A DNA stretch of 64,000 nucleotides from Christensenella sp. UBA7703. GTDB taxonomy: Bacteria > Bacillota > Clostridia > Christensenellales > CAG-138. Both the position numbers and the translations under genes were made by a program. The stretch is taken from the NCBI GenBank assembly GCA_002482505.1, contig DLGD01000001.1, positions 62,001-126,000 on the forward strand. Reading direction: 5' to 3'. A model generated the notes under the pieces. The model did not search any database. It saw nothing but the letters and a program-made list of their open reading frames with translations, and had not been told where the DNA came from. Each line of letters begins with the position of its first letter. Within the stretch, counting starts at the first letter, position 1. This document shows positions 33,775 to 42,295 of the stretch, piece by piece.

Positions 33775-34709
33775 AGCTTATACATCCCGTCCTTACTGCG
33801 CATGGCCTTGTATGCAAAGCCGCTCATCCCCGCGATCAGCAGAAACAGCACGCAGGAGATGGTGGCGCTATAGCCATAGTTGAAGTTCTTAAAGCCTTGA
33901 TTATAAAGGTACATCGAAACGGTCAATACCGCCTTGCCGGGGTCGCCAAGATTATTGGAGAGCGTCAACGGCACATCGAAGAGCTGCATACCGCCGATGA
34001 ACGACGTGATGGCGAGATACACTAGCGTGGGTTTGATCAGCGGAAGCGTGATCCGCCAGAAGGTCTGCGATCGATTCGCGCCGTCTACCATGGCGGCCTC
34101 GTACATGCTTTTATCGACCGTTGTCGTCCCCGCGAGGATGATGACCGTTGTGTAGCCAAACCACATCCACCACTGCACGAACGAGACGAGCCCGCTCGTG
34201 AGCGCTTTGCTTTGGAAGAAACTGATCGGAGCGCCGCTGACATTCAGCGCGGTGAGCAGTTGATTGACCGGGGAATTGTCGCCGTCAAGCAAGAGATTGA
34301 AAAGAAGGCCGACCGAGGTTGCGGTGATCAGATTTGGCAGGTAGAACACCGCGCGATAGAAGTTTTTGCCGCGGATCTTGGAGAAGGTGAAGATGGCTAC
34401 CAGCAGCAGCGCAACCCCGAACTGCGGAATCGCGTTGCCGAGCCAGATGCGGATGGTATTCCAAAGCGAGAGGTAAAAAACCTGATCGCCGAGGATGCGT
34501 GCATAGTTTTTCAGCCCGATGGAAATGGCTGGCATCATGCCGTCCCATTTTTGCAGGCTGAGCTGAAAGGTGCTGATGATGGGGTAGAGCCCGAAGATCA
34601 GAAACACCACAAAAAACGGCGCGATGAAGAGATAACCGTAGCGGTCTTTTGCGAGTGTGCTTCTGCGGGGCTTTTTGCGCGGGAGCTGCTGCGCGTCTGG
34701 CTGGATCAT
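33771..34709 (-). CDS. ABC sugar importer permease, MalF-like
   Basis: A 312-residue permease with helices from about residue 28, and the coupling loop 'YEAAMVDGANRSQTFWRITLP'. Its length is normal, without the big insert of the 1871 permease. The ATG at 34709 has GGAAGGGG about 12 bases upstream, a long spacing. A hairpin (34741-34777) separates it from the binding-protein gene. Confidence 0.92.
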   Translation of the reverse strand: MIQPDAQQLPRKKPRRSTLAKDRYGYLFIAPFFVVFLIFGLYPIISTFQLSLQKWDGMMPAISIGLKNYARILGDQVFYLSLWNTIRIWLGNAIPQFGVALLLVAIFTFSKIRGKNFYRAVFYLPNLITATSVGLLFNLLLDGDNSPVNQLLTALNVSGAPISFFQSKALTSGLVSFVQWWMWFGYTTVIILAGTTTVDKSMYEAAMVDGANRSQTFWRITLPLIKPTLVYLAITSFIGGMQLFDVPLTLSNNLGDPGKAVLTVSMYLYNQGFKNFNYGYSATISCVLFLLIAGMSGFAYKAMRSKDGMYKL

Positions 34710-34740
34710 GTCCGGTAGAGTCCCCTTCCTTAAGATGGGT

Positions 34741-34777
34741 AAGCGGGCTGCCGCAATGCTTCGCGGCAGCCCCGCTT
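34741..34777 (-). terminator. Intercistronic hairpin between binding protein and permease genes
   Basis: AAGCGGGCTGCCGC (34741-34754) pairs with GCGGCAGCCCCGCTT (34763-34777), with one bulge. On the minus strand it stands between the binding-protein stop and the permease start, the same place as the hairpins of the other two importer operons. Confidence 0.7.
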
Positions 34778-34793
34778 TCGTGTGGATGTAGGT

Positions 34794-36122
34794 TTATTCC
34801 GCGATGGTGAGTTCCGGATAGGCGTTGAGCGCATCCGCTTTGAACTGCGCAATCGCTTCGTCCTTCGTCATCGCGCCGGAAACATAGGACTTCACGGCGG
34901 AGAGGAAGGCGTTGTTCAGCGTGCCGTCATACTGCGTCATCAGATCTGCGGGAATCTTCGCCATGACGCCGTTGTAGAACTCATAGAGGTTCTGTCCACC
35001 GAGGACTGCGTCGCCCGCTTCTTTTGCGAGGGCTTCGTCCACGCTCTTGAGCGCGACATACTCGCTGTACTCGCTGGCATACGCCTTGACGGATTCTTCA
35101 TTGAGCGTGCAATATTGCAGGAACAGCCACGCGAGGTCTTTGTTCTGGCTGCCGTCATAGATGCCGACCCATGTGCCGCCCTTGACATAGGGAACCGGTG
35201 CTTCGCACATGCCCCATTGTCCGCTGGTGGTGATGGCGGAAGGCTTGATCAGGAACTGATAACCCCATGTCGGAAGGATATAGCAGAAACAATCCGCGCT
35301 CTCCACGGCAGCGTACCATTCTCCGCTCCACGGATCGCAATTCTTATCATATCCATTATCCACGATGGTCTTCGCCATGTCCATATACTCGGACAGGTTG
35401 GCATCGATCGAGAGTTTACCATCCGTAACCCAGCCGCTTGCACGGTTGGTGAATTCCATGTTCATGATGTCCTGCCAGGTGGCAAACATCTTGATGCCGG
35501 AAGCGGACATCTTGGCCGCAACTTCCATCATCTTTGCGTTGCTGTTGAGCATTTCGGCAACAGCTGCGGGATCATCGGTGCCCAGAACGGCCTTGGCGAT
35601 ATCGCGGCGATAGATGATGCCGCCCGGGGAAGCCTGCCAGCTCAGCGCCTTGATGACGCCCTTGGAATCGGTGCCGATGTTGCGGACGTATTCCCAGATG
35701 TTGTCTTTGTATTGATCGATCCCAAACTGGCTCAGATCAGTCCAATACGGGGTTTCGACCAGATATTTCACATAGTCGGATTCGCCGGTGAACAGGTCGG
35801 GGGCTTCGCCGCCGCTGATGGCGGTGGAGAGCTTCGTGAGAAATTCAGAGTTCGGCACGACGGTGACCTCAACCTTGATGTTCGGGTAGACGGCGTTGAA
35901 GCCTTCCACAAAGCGGGTGAGTTCCTCGCCGGAGGACCAAACGGTGATGCTGCCGCTCAGCGTGGCGGGGTCAACGGGAGCCTCCGTCGCTTCGGCTGCG
36001 GGGGCTTCGGTTGCGGCTTGCGCGGCATCCGTGGGGGTTGCTTCGGCGGCGGGGGTGGTTGCGCAGGCAAACATGGTGCACGCCATTGCAAGCGCCAGGA
36101 TCAGTGCCAGGGTCTTTTTCAT
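34794..36122 (-). CDS. ABC sugar importer, extracellular substrate-binding lipoprotein
   Basis: A 442-residue family-1 solute-binding protein. The lipoprotein signal is MKKTLALILALAMACTMFAC, then an Ala/Thr/Pro/Glu linker to about residue 55. The mature part includes 'LSGSITVWSSGEELTRFVEG' and 'EAPDLFTGESDYVKYLVE'. The start follows AAGGAGGAGAG. It heads the minus-strand GH30 operon and lies downstream of a LacI gene. A long antisense frame covering it is a composition artefact of the repetitive linker. Confidence 0.92.
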   Translation of the reverse strand: MKKTLALILALAMACTMFACATTPAAEATPTDAAQAATEAPAAEATEAPVDPATLSGSITVWSSGEELTRFVEGFNAVYPNIKVEVTVVPNSEFLTKLSTAISGGEAPDLFTGESDYVKYLVETPYWTDLSQFGIDQYKDNIWEYVRNIGTDSKGVIKALSWQASPGGIIYRRDIAKAVLGTDDPAAVAEMLNSNAKMMEVAAKMSASGIKMFATWQDIMNMEFTNRASGWVTDGKLSIDANLSEYMDMAKTIVDNGYDKNCDPWSGEWYAAVESADCFCYILPTWGYQFLIKPSAITTSGQWGMCEAPVPYVKGGTWVGIYDGSQNKDLAWLFLQYCTLNEESVKAYASEYSEYVALKSVDEALAKEAGDAVLGGQNLYEFYNGVMAKIPADLMTQYDGTLNNAFLSAVKSYVSGAMTKDEAIAQFKADALNAYPELTIAE

Positions 36123-36149
36123 GGGTTCTCTCCTCCTTTTTTATGCTGA

Positions 36150-36318
36150 AATGCAAATGCATTCAGGTGCTGGGCTGGGATTCGTTCACGGTGTGAACAA
36201 ATAAGGGATTGCTAAATGCTTGTGCATTCAGGTGCGTGGGTAAAACGACAAATAGCGAAAATACCAAACGATAACAAATAATTTGCCACACAAAACCAGA
36301 CTGAACTGCCGATGCATT
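36150..36318. promoter_or_regulatory. Control region of the GH30 importer operon: three AATGC-N4-GCATT sites plus a 15-bp palindrome
   Basis: AATGC-N4-GCATT occurs perfectly at 36150-36163 and 36215-36228, and with one change at 36305-36318. GTTCACGGTGTGAAC (36184-36198) is a perfect palindrome. All lie in the 228-base gap between the LacI-type regulator stop and the binding-protein start. They are candidate operators, but neither matches the palindromes found upstream of the LacI gene itself, so the binding protein is uncertain. Confidence 0.5.
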
Positions 36319-36350
36319 CAGTTGAAGAAATCTTCAGTTTGGTTCATGGT

Positions 36351-37334
36351 TTAAGAATGTGCGGAGGAAACGCTGTCCCGAAGGATGATTTCTGGCTCTA
36401 CCAGCTGCTTGACGCGCTTTTTGCTGCCGTTGAGGCGGGCGATCAGCGCTTCCGCCAGCCGCATCCCGATCTCGTAGACCGGCTGATGAACGGTCGTCAC
36501 ATTCGGGCGAACCAGCAGGTCGTGCCCGAGTCCGTCAAACCCGACAAGCGAGAGATCCTGCGGGATCTTCTTGCCTGCCTTCACAATTGCGTTTGCCGCG
36601 CCGATGGCGAGGGTGTCCGTTGCGCAGAACACGCCGGTGCACTCCGGATGCTCCGCCAGAATCGATTTCATTGCAGCATAGCCGCCGTCTACGTTGTTGG
36701 GCGCGGTGAGTTGCGGACAGGAGGCGGGATCGATCCCCGCCATTTGCAGCGCGCGGGCAAACCCCAACGCGCGGTCCACGGTATAGTCTTTGTCTTCGTT
36801 GACATTGATCAAGGCAATATTGCGATGCCCGTTTGCAAGCAACACCTCGGTGACCTTTTGCGCGCCGGCGACGTTGTCCACGTCGATGCAGTCGATATCC
36901 GGGTTGTCGTTGTGGCCGAAGAGCACCAGCGGGCGCTTGCGTTCATGCGTATAGTGGTAGATGCGGCTGACTTCGTCCTTGAGAAGACCGGTTGCGATAT
37001 AGCCGTCGCAAAGATGCTCGCTGTCCAGCTCCCGCCGGATCAAAAACGAATAGACGTGTTTGCTGAGCACTTCGCTGATGCCTGCGACAAAGTGCATCAC
37101 GAATGGGTTGGTGAGGTCGATTGTAGCGGGAATGTAGACCGCGACGATGCCGATTTTGTTGGAAGCCAGCGCGCGGGCAACGGGGTTTTGCACATAATTC
37201 AGTTCCGCCAGCGCGCGCTCCACCTTTTCCCGCGTTGCAGGCTTGACCAGCTCCGGAGAGTTGATCACACGCGAAACGGTAATGGTGGAAACTCCCGCAA
37301 GGGTTGCGACATCTTCTAATCTCATCGGTTTCAT
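36351..37334 (-). CDS. LacI-family transcriptional regulator
   Basis: A 327-residue regulator. The N-terminal helix-turn-helix is 'RLEDVATLAGVSTITVSRVI' with the hinge helix 'VQNPVARALASNKIG', followed by a periplasmic-binding-protein-like sensor domain (GVFCATDTLAIGAANA, LSLVGFDGLG). ATG 37334 follows AAGGCGG. It precedes and is co-oriented with the GH30 importer operon, with no clear terminator between them. It probably represses that operon until the sugar is present. Two strong palindromes lie upstream of its own start, suggesting autoregulation. Confidence 0.93.
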   Translation of the reverse strand: MKPMRLEDVATLAGVSTITVSRVINSPELVKPATREKVERALAELNYVQNPVARALASNKIGIVAVYIPATIDLTNPFVMHFVAGISEVLSKHVYSFLIRRELDSEHLCDGYIATGLLKDEVSRIYHYTHERKRPLVLFGHNDNPDIDCIDVDNVAGAQKVTEVLLANGHRNIALINVNEDKDYTVDRALGFARALQMAGIDPASCPQLTAPNNVDGGYAAMKSILAEHPECTGVFCATDTLAIGAANAIVKAGKKIPQDLSLVGFDGLGHDLLVRPNVTTVHQPVYEIGMRLAEALIARLNGSKKRVKQLVEPEIILRDSVSSAHS

Positions 37335-37350
37335 TCATCCGCCTTCATGA

Positions 37351-37423
37351 AATGATAGCGCTATCATTATACTGGAAAAAGAAAAGCGTGAACAGATCAA
37401 TTTGAAATGTTAGCGCTAACATT
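37351..37423. promoter_or_regulatory. Two 18-bp LacI/CcpA-type operator palindromes
   Basis: AATGATAGCGCTATCATT (37351-37368) and AATGTTAGCGCTAACATT (37406-37423) are perfect palindromes with the central CG typical of LacI-family operators. Their centres are 55 bp apart, about five helical turns, suited to cooperative binding. The second also fits the CcpA cre pattern. They lie just upstream of the LacI-type gene. Confidence 0.8.
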
Positions 37424-37509
37424 GGTGACAAACAGATCATATCACGGAAAAAATGAAAATGCAAGAGGGGAAATCTGTTTTTTAATGAACGACTGGGATG
37501 ACGCGACTG

Positions 37510-37564
37510 CTTACAATTCGTTTACAACTTGATGCGGACACGTTTACAAATACCATGGTAAAAT
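37510..37564 (+). promoter_or_regulatory. Promoter of the RR/HK operon with 11-bp TTTACAA-type repeats
   Basis: Four consecutive 11-bp units run from 37510 to 37553: CTTACAATTCG, TTTACAACTTG, ATGCGGACACG, TTTACAAATAC. A -10 TAAAAT follows at 37559-37564. A matching array lies at 39793-39836 before the lipoprotein gene. OmpR/PhoB-type regulators bind 11-bp direct repeats of this kind, so autoregulation by the 37587 product is inferred. Confidence 0.6.
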
Positions 37565-37586
37565 GTAGAAAACTGGAGGAATGCAT

Positions 37587-38249
37587 ATGGCACGAAACCG
37601 GGTGCTTGTGGTGGAAGACGACGAGAGTATCAACAAAGTGATCGTAAAAAACTTGACGGTGGCTGGCTATGCCATTTATTCCTGCATGGATGGCGAGCAG
37701 GCGGAGCGTGTGATTGCGCGCGATTTGGATTTTGACCTTGCGCTTCTAGATGTAATGCTGCCGGGGCAGGACGGATTCGCGCTGCTTGGTATTCTGCAGC
37801 ACGCAGAGATTCCCGTGATATTCCTCACGGCGCGGAGCGATGTGGAGAGCAAGGTGCGCGGGCTTCGTGAGGGCGCGGATGATTATATTGTTAAGCCCTT
37901 TGAGGTGCTGGAGCTACTGGTGCGCATCGAAAAAGTGCTGGAGCGCGCGGGTAAACTCCGGCAAATGCTGGAGGTAGGGGAGCTTACTATTAACCTACTG
38001 GAACGAACCGTTCGGCGGGATGGTAGGGAGATATTACTAAAGCCAATGGAGTTTGATCTATTTGTGATGCTCGCGAAAAACAAAAACATCGCGCTTTCGC
38101 GGGAACGGTTGCTTCACGGCGTTTGGGGTGTGGGGTTTCAAGGAGAAACACGCACCGTGGATGTGCATATCGCGCAGATTCGAAAAAAGCTCAGTTTGGA
38201 AGAACAGATTAAGACAATCTCGAAGATGGGCTACCGATTGGAGGATTAG
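37587..38249 (+). CDS. OmpR/PhoB-family response regulator
   Basis: A 220-residue regulator. The receiver domain has VVEDDESINK, phosphoacceptor Asp in ALLDVMLPGQDG and Lys in YIVKPFEVLE. The winged-helix domain has 'LLKPMEFDLFVMLAKNKNIA' and ends ISKMGYRLED. ATG 37587 is preferred because GGAGG lies seven bases upstream; the ATG at 37581 abuts the site. It is followed three bases later by its sensor kinase. Confidence 0.93.
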   Translation: MARNRVLVVEDDESINKVIVKNLTVAGYAIYSCMDGEQAERVIARDLDFDLALLDVMLPGQDGFALLGILQHAEIPVIFLTARSDVESKVRGLREGADDYIVKPFEVLELLVRIEKVLERAGKLRQMLEVGELTINLLERTVRRDGREILLKPMEFDLFVMLAKNKNIALSRERLLHGVWGVGFQGETRTVDVHIAQIRKKLSLEEQIKTISKMGYRLED

Positions 38250-38252
38250 CGC

Positions 38253-39632
38253 ATGAAGCTCTGGAGGAAGGTCTCGCTGATTGCGCTGATTCTAGTCGTG
38301 TTGGCGACGGGGGCTTGCTCGCTTATCATGCTGATTCGAAGTGGGAAAAGCAATCTTGCGCTCTCAATACAAAACACGTTGACTAACCAACAGGTGCGTG
38401 CCGCGTCTTGGTCAACGGCGATGGCATCTGAGTTGAACGCCAGCGATTCCTCCGTCGCCATACGCAGCCTCGCGCGGTATCTGATTGCGAAATTCGCCGA
38501 GCCGACGACGATTTTACGTAGCGGTGTGGACACAATCTTTAACAATACCGCTCTCAATCCGAATGACTACCTTCCAATCTCATCTGCAGCGCAACAGTAT
38601 ATCATTACCGAAATCGACAGCCGCTCGATACTGATTACGGGAAGCCAAATCACGATAAATGAGAAGGATTATCAGCTATATGTAGTTTCCGACGTCACGT
38701 CTGTCTACACAAACATCGAGACGATGGCACGTCAGTTTGCTTTCATCAACTCTGGCGTCATTGCGTTAACTGGCGCGATTCTTATGCTGCTGTTGCGTGC
38801 CGTGCTTCGCCCAGTGCGAACCCTGCAAAAGAGCGCGGCCGCTCTTGCCAGCGGCGTGTATGACCAACGGATCACTATTTCACAGGACGACGAGATCGGT
38901 GATCTTGCCCGCGATTTCAACCGTATGACGGATGCAGTTGAGTCGCATATTTTCGCACTGAAAGAGGAAGCGCAGAGGCGAACGCTATTCATGTCCGCAT
39001 TGACACACGAGATGAAGACACCCGTTGCGGGCATCTCCGGCTGTGCGCAGACGCTGCTAGGCACGAAGATGACGCAGGAGGAGCAAGAGGATGTGCTGAT
39101 GCTGATCAATCAGGAGTGCCTTCGCATCGAGCGGCTTTCACAAAAGCTCATGCAGATCATCGTACTCAAACAGGAAGACACATGCGAACTTGCTTCCACA
39201 AGTGTATCCGAACTACTTGACGGCGTACAGACTTCGGCTGCCGCACTGCTTCATCAGCGCGGGCTTTCGTTGGAGATTCGTAACGAAATGGAAACGCTGC
39301 CCATGGAGCAGGATTTGCTCACAAGCTTGTTTCTCAACTTGATCGATAACGCAGGTAAAGCCTCGCAGCCCGGCGGAACGATCGAGTTGATCGCACAGGG
39401 CAATACGATCTCCGTGACAGATCACGGATGTGGCATGCCGCAAGAGGAACTTGCACGAATCACGCAGCCGTTTTACATGATTGACCGATCGCGCGCACGG
39501 AAGAACGGCGGTATCGGGCTGGGGCTTGCGCTCGCGGAAGAGGTTGTACGGCTGCATCAAGCACGTTTGGTGTTCGAAAGTGAACCGGGCGTTGGCACGA
39601 CGGCAAAGGTGGTGTTTAAACATGTTTCATAA
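38253..39632 (+). CDS. Sensor histidine kinase
   Basis: A 459-residue membrane kinase. Helices at about 5-30 and 163-188 flank an extracytoplasmic sensor domain. A HAMP domain follows (LRPVRTLQKSAAALASG), then the phosphorylation site 'SALTHEMKTPVAGISGCAQT', N-box LIDNAGKASQPGG, G1 VTDHGCGMPQ and G2 NGGIGLGLALAEE. Its ribosome site (GGAGG) overlaps the end of the response regulator gene, so the pair is translationally coupled. Signal unknown. Confidence 0.92.
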   Translation: MKLWRKVSLIALILVVLATGACSLIMLIRSGKSNLALSIQNTLTNQQVRAASWSTAMASELNASDSSVAIRSLARYLIAKFAEPTTILRSGVDTIFNNTALNPNDYLPISSAAQQYIITEIDSRSILITGSQITINEKDYQLYVVSDVTSVYTNIETMARQFAFINSGVIALTGAILMLLLRAVLRPVRTLQKSAAALASGVYDQRITISQDDEIGDLARDFNRMTDAVESHIFALKEEAQRRTLFMSALTHEMKTPVAGISGCAQTLLGTKMTQEEQEDVLMLINQECLRIERLSQKLMQIIVLKQEDTCELASTSVSELLDGVQTSAAALLHQRGLSLEIRNEMETLPMEQDLLTSLFLNLIDNAGKASQPGGTIELIAQGNTISVTDHGCGMPQEELARITQPFYMIDRSRARKNGGIGLGLALAEEVVRLHQARLVFESEPGVGTTAKVVFKHVS

Positions 39633-39780
39633 AAACGAGCGTCCATCTAAATGGGGCCTGCTCTATCTTGTTCTGGCAGTCTCCATTCTGTTTTCGGTGT
39701 TTATCGTACCGAAGGTCGCGCTTGCGACGGTTGAGCGCACACGCGGGCAAATCGTCACCGCCGAGCCGCCGGAGAAATGA
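39622..39780 (+). CDS. Small single-span membrane protein in the two-component operon (52 residues)
   Basis: A short gene overlapping the last 11 bases of the kinase gene, with GGTGG upstream of ATG 39622. The product starts MFHKNERPSKWGLLYLVLAV. It has one membrane helix (about 13-36) and a short C-terminal tail ending TAEPPEK. No family is recognised. Its position suggests it modulates the kinase or the lipoprotein encoded next; this is inference. The overlap, ribosome site and helix support it as a real gene. Confidence 0.7.
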   Translation: MFHKNERPSKWGLLYLVLAVSILFSVFIVPKVALATVERTRGQIVTAEPPEK

Positions 39781-39792
39781 CAGAGAAAATAA

Positions 39793-39836
39793 ATTACGCT
39801 TCGTTTACGATTCGATGCGGACTTGATGCGGTTTTT
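39793..39836 (+). promoter_or_regulatory. 11-bp repeat array upstream of the DUF6034 lipoprotein gene
   Basis: Units ATTACGCTTCG, TTTACGATTCG, ATGCGGACTTG and ATGCGGTTTTT run without gaps from 39793. The first three correspond unit by unit to the array at 37510-37553. This indicates control by the same response regulator. Confidence 0.6.
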
Positions 39837-39899
39837 TCGGTATCGTTGGTTCCATAAAACCCGTGATGCAACGGGCATGGAAAGTGAGGCTTCCTGAAT

Positions 39900-41396
39900 A
39901 TGACTCGTAAAGCAATTTCTGGTCTTGTGATCTGCACACTGCTACTTGGCGTACTGGTTGGCTGTGCGCAGGAAAACAGAACACTTACTCCGATTCAAAC
40001 GAAAGACACCGAGCAGATGATCGTAACCGCAAGTCAAAACACAACCGAATTGGTTGGGCAAACCTTGCAAGAGAGCCTTGGTGTGCCAGTGCGCGTGGAG
40101 GAGCCTAATCTGCCGACGAAGAGCAGAAAATTCTCTGTTGCCATTTCGGCGGACATCAGCGTGCCGAAAACGGATCAGCTTTCGATCTATAAGGTGTCGT
40201 CGGCGGAGCTTTCCGAAGCATTCGTCGCCAACGCGTTTGATTATTTTTGTAAAGGTCAAACGATGTATAACTATGGTAAGCTGACCAACACGAGAGAGCA
40301 GATAGAAGGCCGGATCGGCATGATGCAGCGCGACCTGGACAACAACGATTCTCCCGATGGCCCGAATAGCGGCGATGCATGGCGAAAGGAATATGAAGCG
40401 GAGATAGCCAGACTGAAAACGGAGCTATCGAATGCGCCGGAGGATTTGGGCGAACCCATCCAATCTGCGCGGCTTGAGCCGGACGAGGCGGCGGGCGGTG
40501 GCACCTATGATCGGTTTATGGCAGTCAACGCGACGAAGTATCCGTTTACGATGGAGCTCTTTGCATGGAACAACGTGGCCTATCCCACCGATGAGGTGCG
40601 ATACATTGAAGGCATGGACACAACCGTTGCGCCGAGGAGCGAAGCAAGCTTTCATTTTAACGATACGCGGCGTATTTCAGGTGTATTGTTTCGGGTGAAG
40701 GATGTCACCAATGAAGCACGGATTGCAGAACTATCGACAACGCCGGCCGAGGCGATGGCAAAATCGACATCGCTGCTGGATGCGCTCGGCGTCTCCGGCA
40801 TGAAGCCCTATCGCGTCATTCTTGCGCGTGAGTTTGACGAAAACACCTCTGCAACCGGCAAGTATGCGTACTTCGTGCAGGTGTGTCGGACGGTTGACGG
40901 CATTACGGTGCTCAGCCCGTATGCGCGAACGTATGTCGGTGGACTGGACGACGGGCACGAATGGGCGTATGAAACGCTGGACATTCGCATGGACGACGAA
41001 GGAATCATCGGCATGAACTGGGTTTCTCCGCTGACGGTTGGCGCGGTGGAGGTTGAACGCGCGAACCTACTTCCGTTTTCGTCGATTCTGGATGTCGCAA
41101 AAACCATGCTCGTGGTGGCAAATGAACCGCTGGAGTCGGACTTGAACGGGTATGATCAGGTTGCAATCCAAATTGACCGCATTACGCTCTCGCTTCAACG
41201 CGTGCCAAATGCGGACTCCATCAACGACGGGCTGCTGATTCCCGCTTGGAATTTTTACGGAACGCAGCGCTACATTCTTGCCGGCGGCACCGAAACACAG
41301 CGCGGATTGGATGAGCCGATCGACTCAATCGACCAACCATTTCTCTCGATCAATGCTATAGACGGCACCGTGATTGACAAAACCCACGGTTACTGA
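39900..41396 (+). CDS. DUF6034-type lipoprotein of unknown function
   Basis: A 498-residue lipoprotein with signal VICTLLLGVLVGC (Cys about residue 21). The mature part fits the DUF6034 pattern found in clostridial lipoproteins: an N-terminal KDTEQMI helix, a beta-rich stretch 'SVAISADISVPKTDQLSIYK', a helical hairpin with repeated Glu/Leu (EAEIARLKTELSNAPEDLGE), and late 'LQRVPNADSINDGLLIPAWN'. No catalytic motif is visible. A shared repeat array with the upstream two-component operon suggests it belongs to that system, perhaps as sensor accessory. The family call is by memory and moderately sure. Confidence 0.65.
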   Translation: MTRKAISGLVICTLLLGVLVGCAQENRTLTPIQTKDTEQMIVTASQNTTELVGQTLQESLGVPVRVEEPNLPTKSRKFSVAISADISVPKTDQLSIYKVSSAELSEAFVANAFDYFCKGQTMYNYGKLTNTREQIEGRIGMMQRDLDNNDSPDGPNSGDAWRKEYEAEIARLKTELSNAPEDLGEPIQSARLEPDEAAGGGTYDRFMAVNATKYPFTMELFAWNNVAYPTDEVRYIEGMDTTVAPRSEASFHFNDTRRISGVLFRVKDVTNEARIAELSTTPAEAMAKSTSLLDALGVSGMKPYRVILAREFDENTSATGKYAYFVQVCRTVDGITVLSPYARTYVGGLDDGHEWAYETLDIRMDDEGIIGMNWVSPLTVGAVEVERANLLPFSSILDVAKTMLVVANEPLESDLNGYDQVAIQIDRITLSLQRVPNADSINDGLLIPAWNFYGTQRYILAGGTETQRGLDEPIDSIDQPFLSINAIDGTVIDKTHGY

Positions 41397-41458
41397 TCGC
41401 TAAAAGAAGCCGGGCTTCAAACGCGAACCATCTCTTTCCCCTTGCCCCAGCCGTCCGC

Positions 41459-42208
41459 ATGGTGTACCCTATTACCAACCACAACGACATGCAAAGGCTG
41501 GAACACACATTGACCAAATCAACCCAAACGTATGAATACCTGCTGTTTGATCTCGACAACACCCTGATGGACTTCACGGCGGGCGAAAAAGCCGCGCTGT
41601 TTCAAACGATGGACGAGATGGGGATCCCTATTTCCGAAGAAGACTATCAGAAGTATCTGGAAATCAACAAGGCGGCTTGGGCGCGGTTTGAGGAGGGTGA
41701 GCTGGACAGTAAGGCTGTGCAGCGCGTGCGCTTTGAAGAATATGCGCTCTATCTGGGGCGCGATGCCGCGCAGGGAATCGGTATGAATGCGCAATATGTG
41801 GAAAACCTCGGCCAGCAGGCGATCTTGCTGGAAGGCGCACTGGAGATGCTCACGCGGCTTTCGGAGCGATACAAGCTCGCGGTTGCGACCAACGGGCTCA
41901 CGCTCGTGCAGCGTGCGCGGCTCGCCAAGTCCGGCTTTCTGCCGCTGCTGAGCGGTGTGTTCATCTCCCAGGAAATGGGTGTTCAAAAACCGCACAGAGG
42001 GTATTATGAGTCGATCTTTGCGTTCTATGGCGACACTGCGCGCGAAAAATATCTGATGATCGGGGATTCGCTTTCTGCGGATATCGCAGGCGGGGGCAAC
42101 GCGGGTATCGACACCTGCTGGTATCATCCTGCAGGTACAGAGGAAGCAGACCCCAAACCCACCTATATGGTGCGCGGATTTGACGAGCTGATGGGGCTGC
42201 TGCTGTAG
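41459..42208 (+). CDS. HAD-family nucleotidase, YjjG type
   Basis: A 249-residue HAD phosphatase. Motif I is LLFDLDNTLMDF, motif II VATNGLTLVQRARL, the Lys motif 'ISQEMGVQKPHRGYYE', and motif III MIGDSLSADIAGG. The helical cap and the TNG signature match YjjG-type (pyrimidine) 5'-nucleotidases, which remove non-canonical nucleotides. The start is uncertain: neither ATG 41459 nor ATG 41489 has a convincing ribosome site. It is followed by another nucleotide-salvage gene. Confidence 0.85.
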   Translation: MVYPITNHNDMQRLEHTLTKSTQTYEYLLFDLDNTLMDFTAGEKAALFQTMDEMGIPISEEDYQKYLEINKAAWARFEEGELDSKAVQRVRFEEYALYLGRDAAQGIGMNAQYVENLGQQAILLEGALEMLTRLSERYKLAVATNGLTLVQRARLAKSGFLPLLSGVFISQEMGVQKPHRGYYESIFAFYGDTAREKYLMIGDSLSADIAGGGNAGIDTCWYHPAGTEEADPKPTYMVRGFDELMGLLL

Positions 42209-42295
42209 AAAAGCACTCACAAAATAACGCTATCTTTCCGGCGCGAAATGCGATAATATATGAAAAATCGCATGCAATAGCGGGAGGAAACAGCA

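Noticed and set aside
34782..36149. Plus-strand open frame of 455 codons opposite the binding-protein gene
   Set aside because: It is antisense to a clear lipoprotein gene and is rich in repetitive Gly/Ala/Cys at the linker; no ribosome site. A codon-composition artefact. The same applies to frames at 815-1639, 28951-29778, 36312-37319 and 54522-55901.
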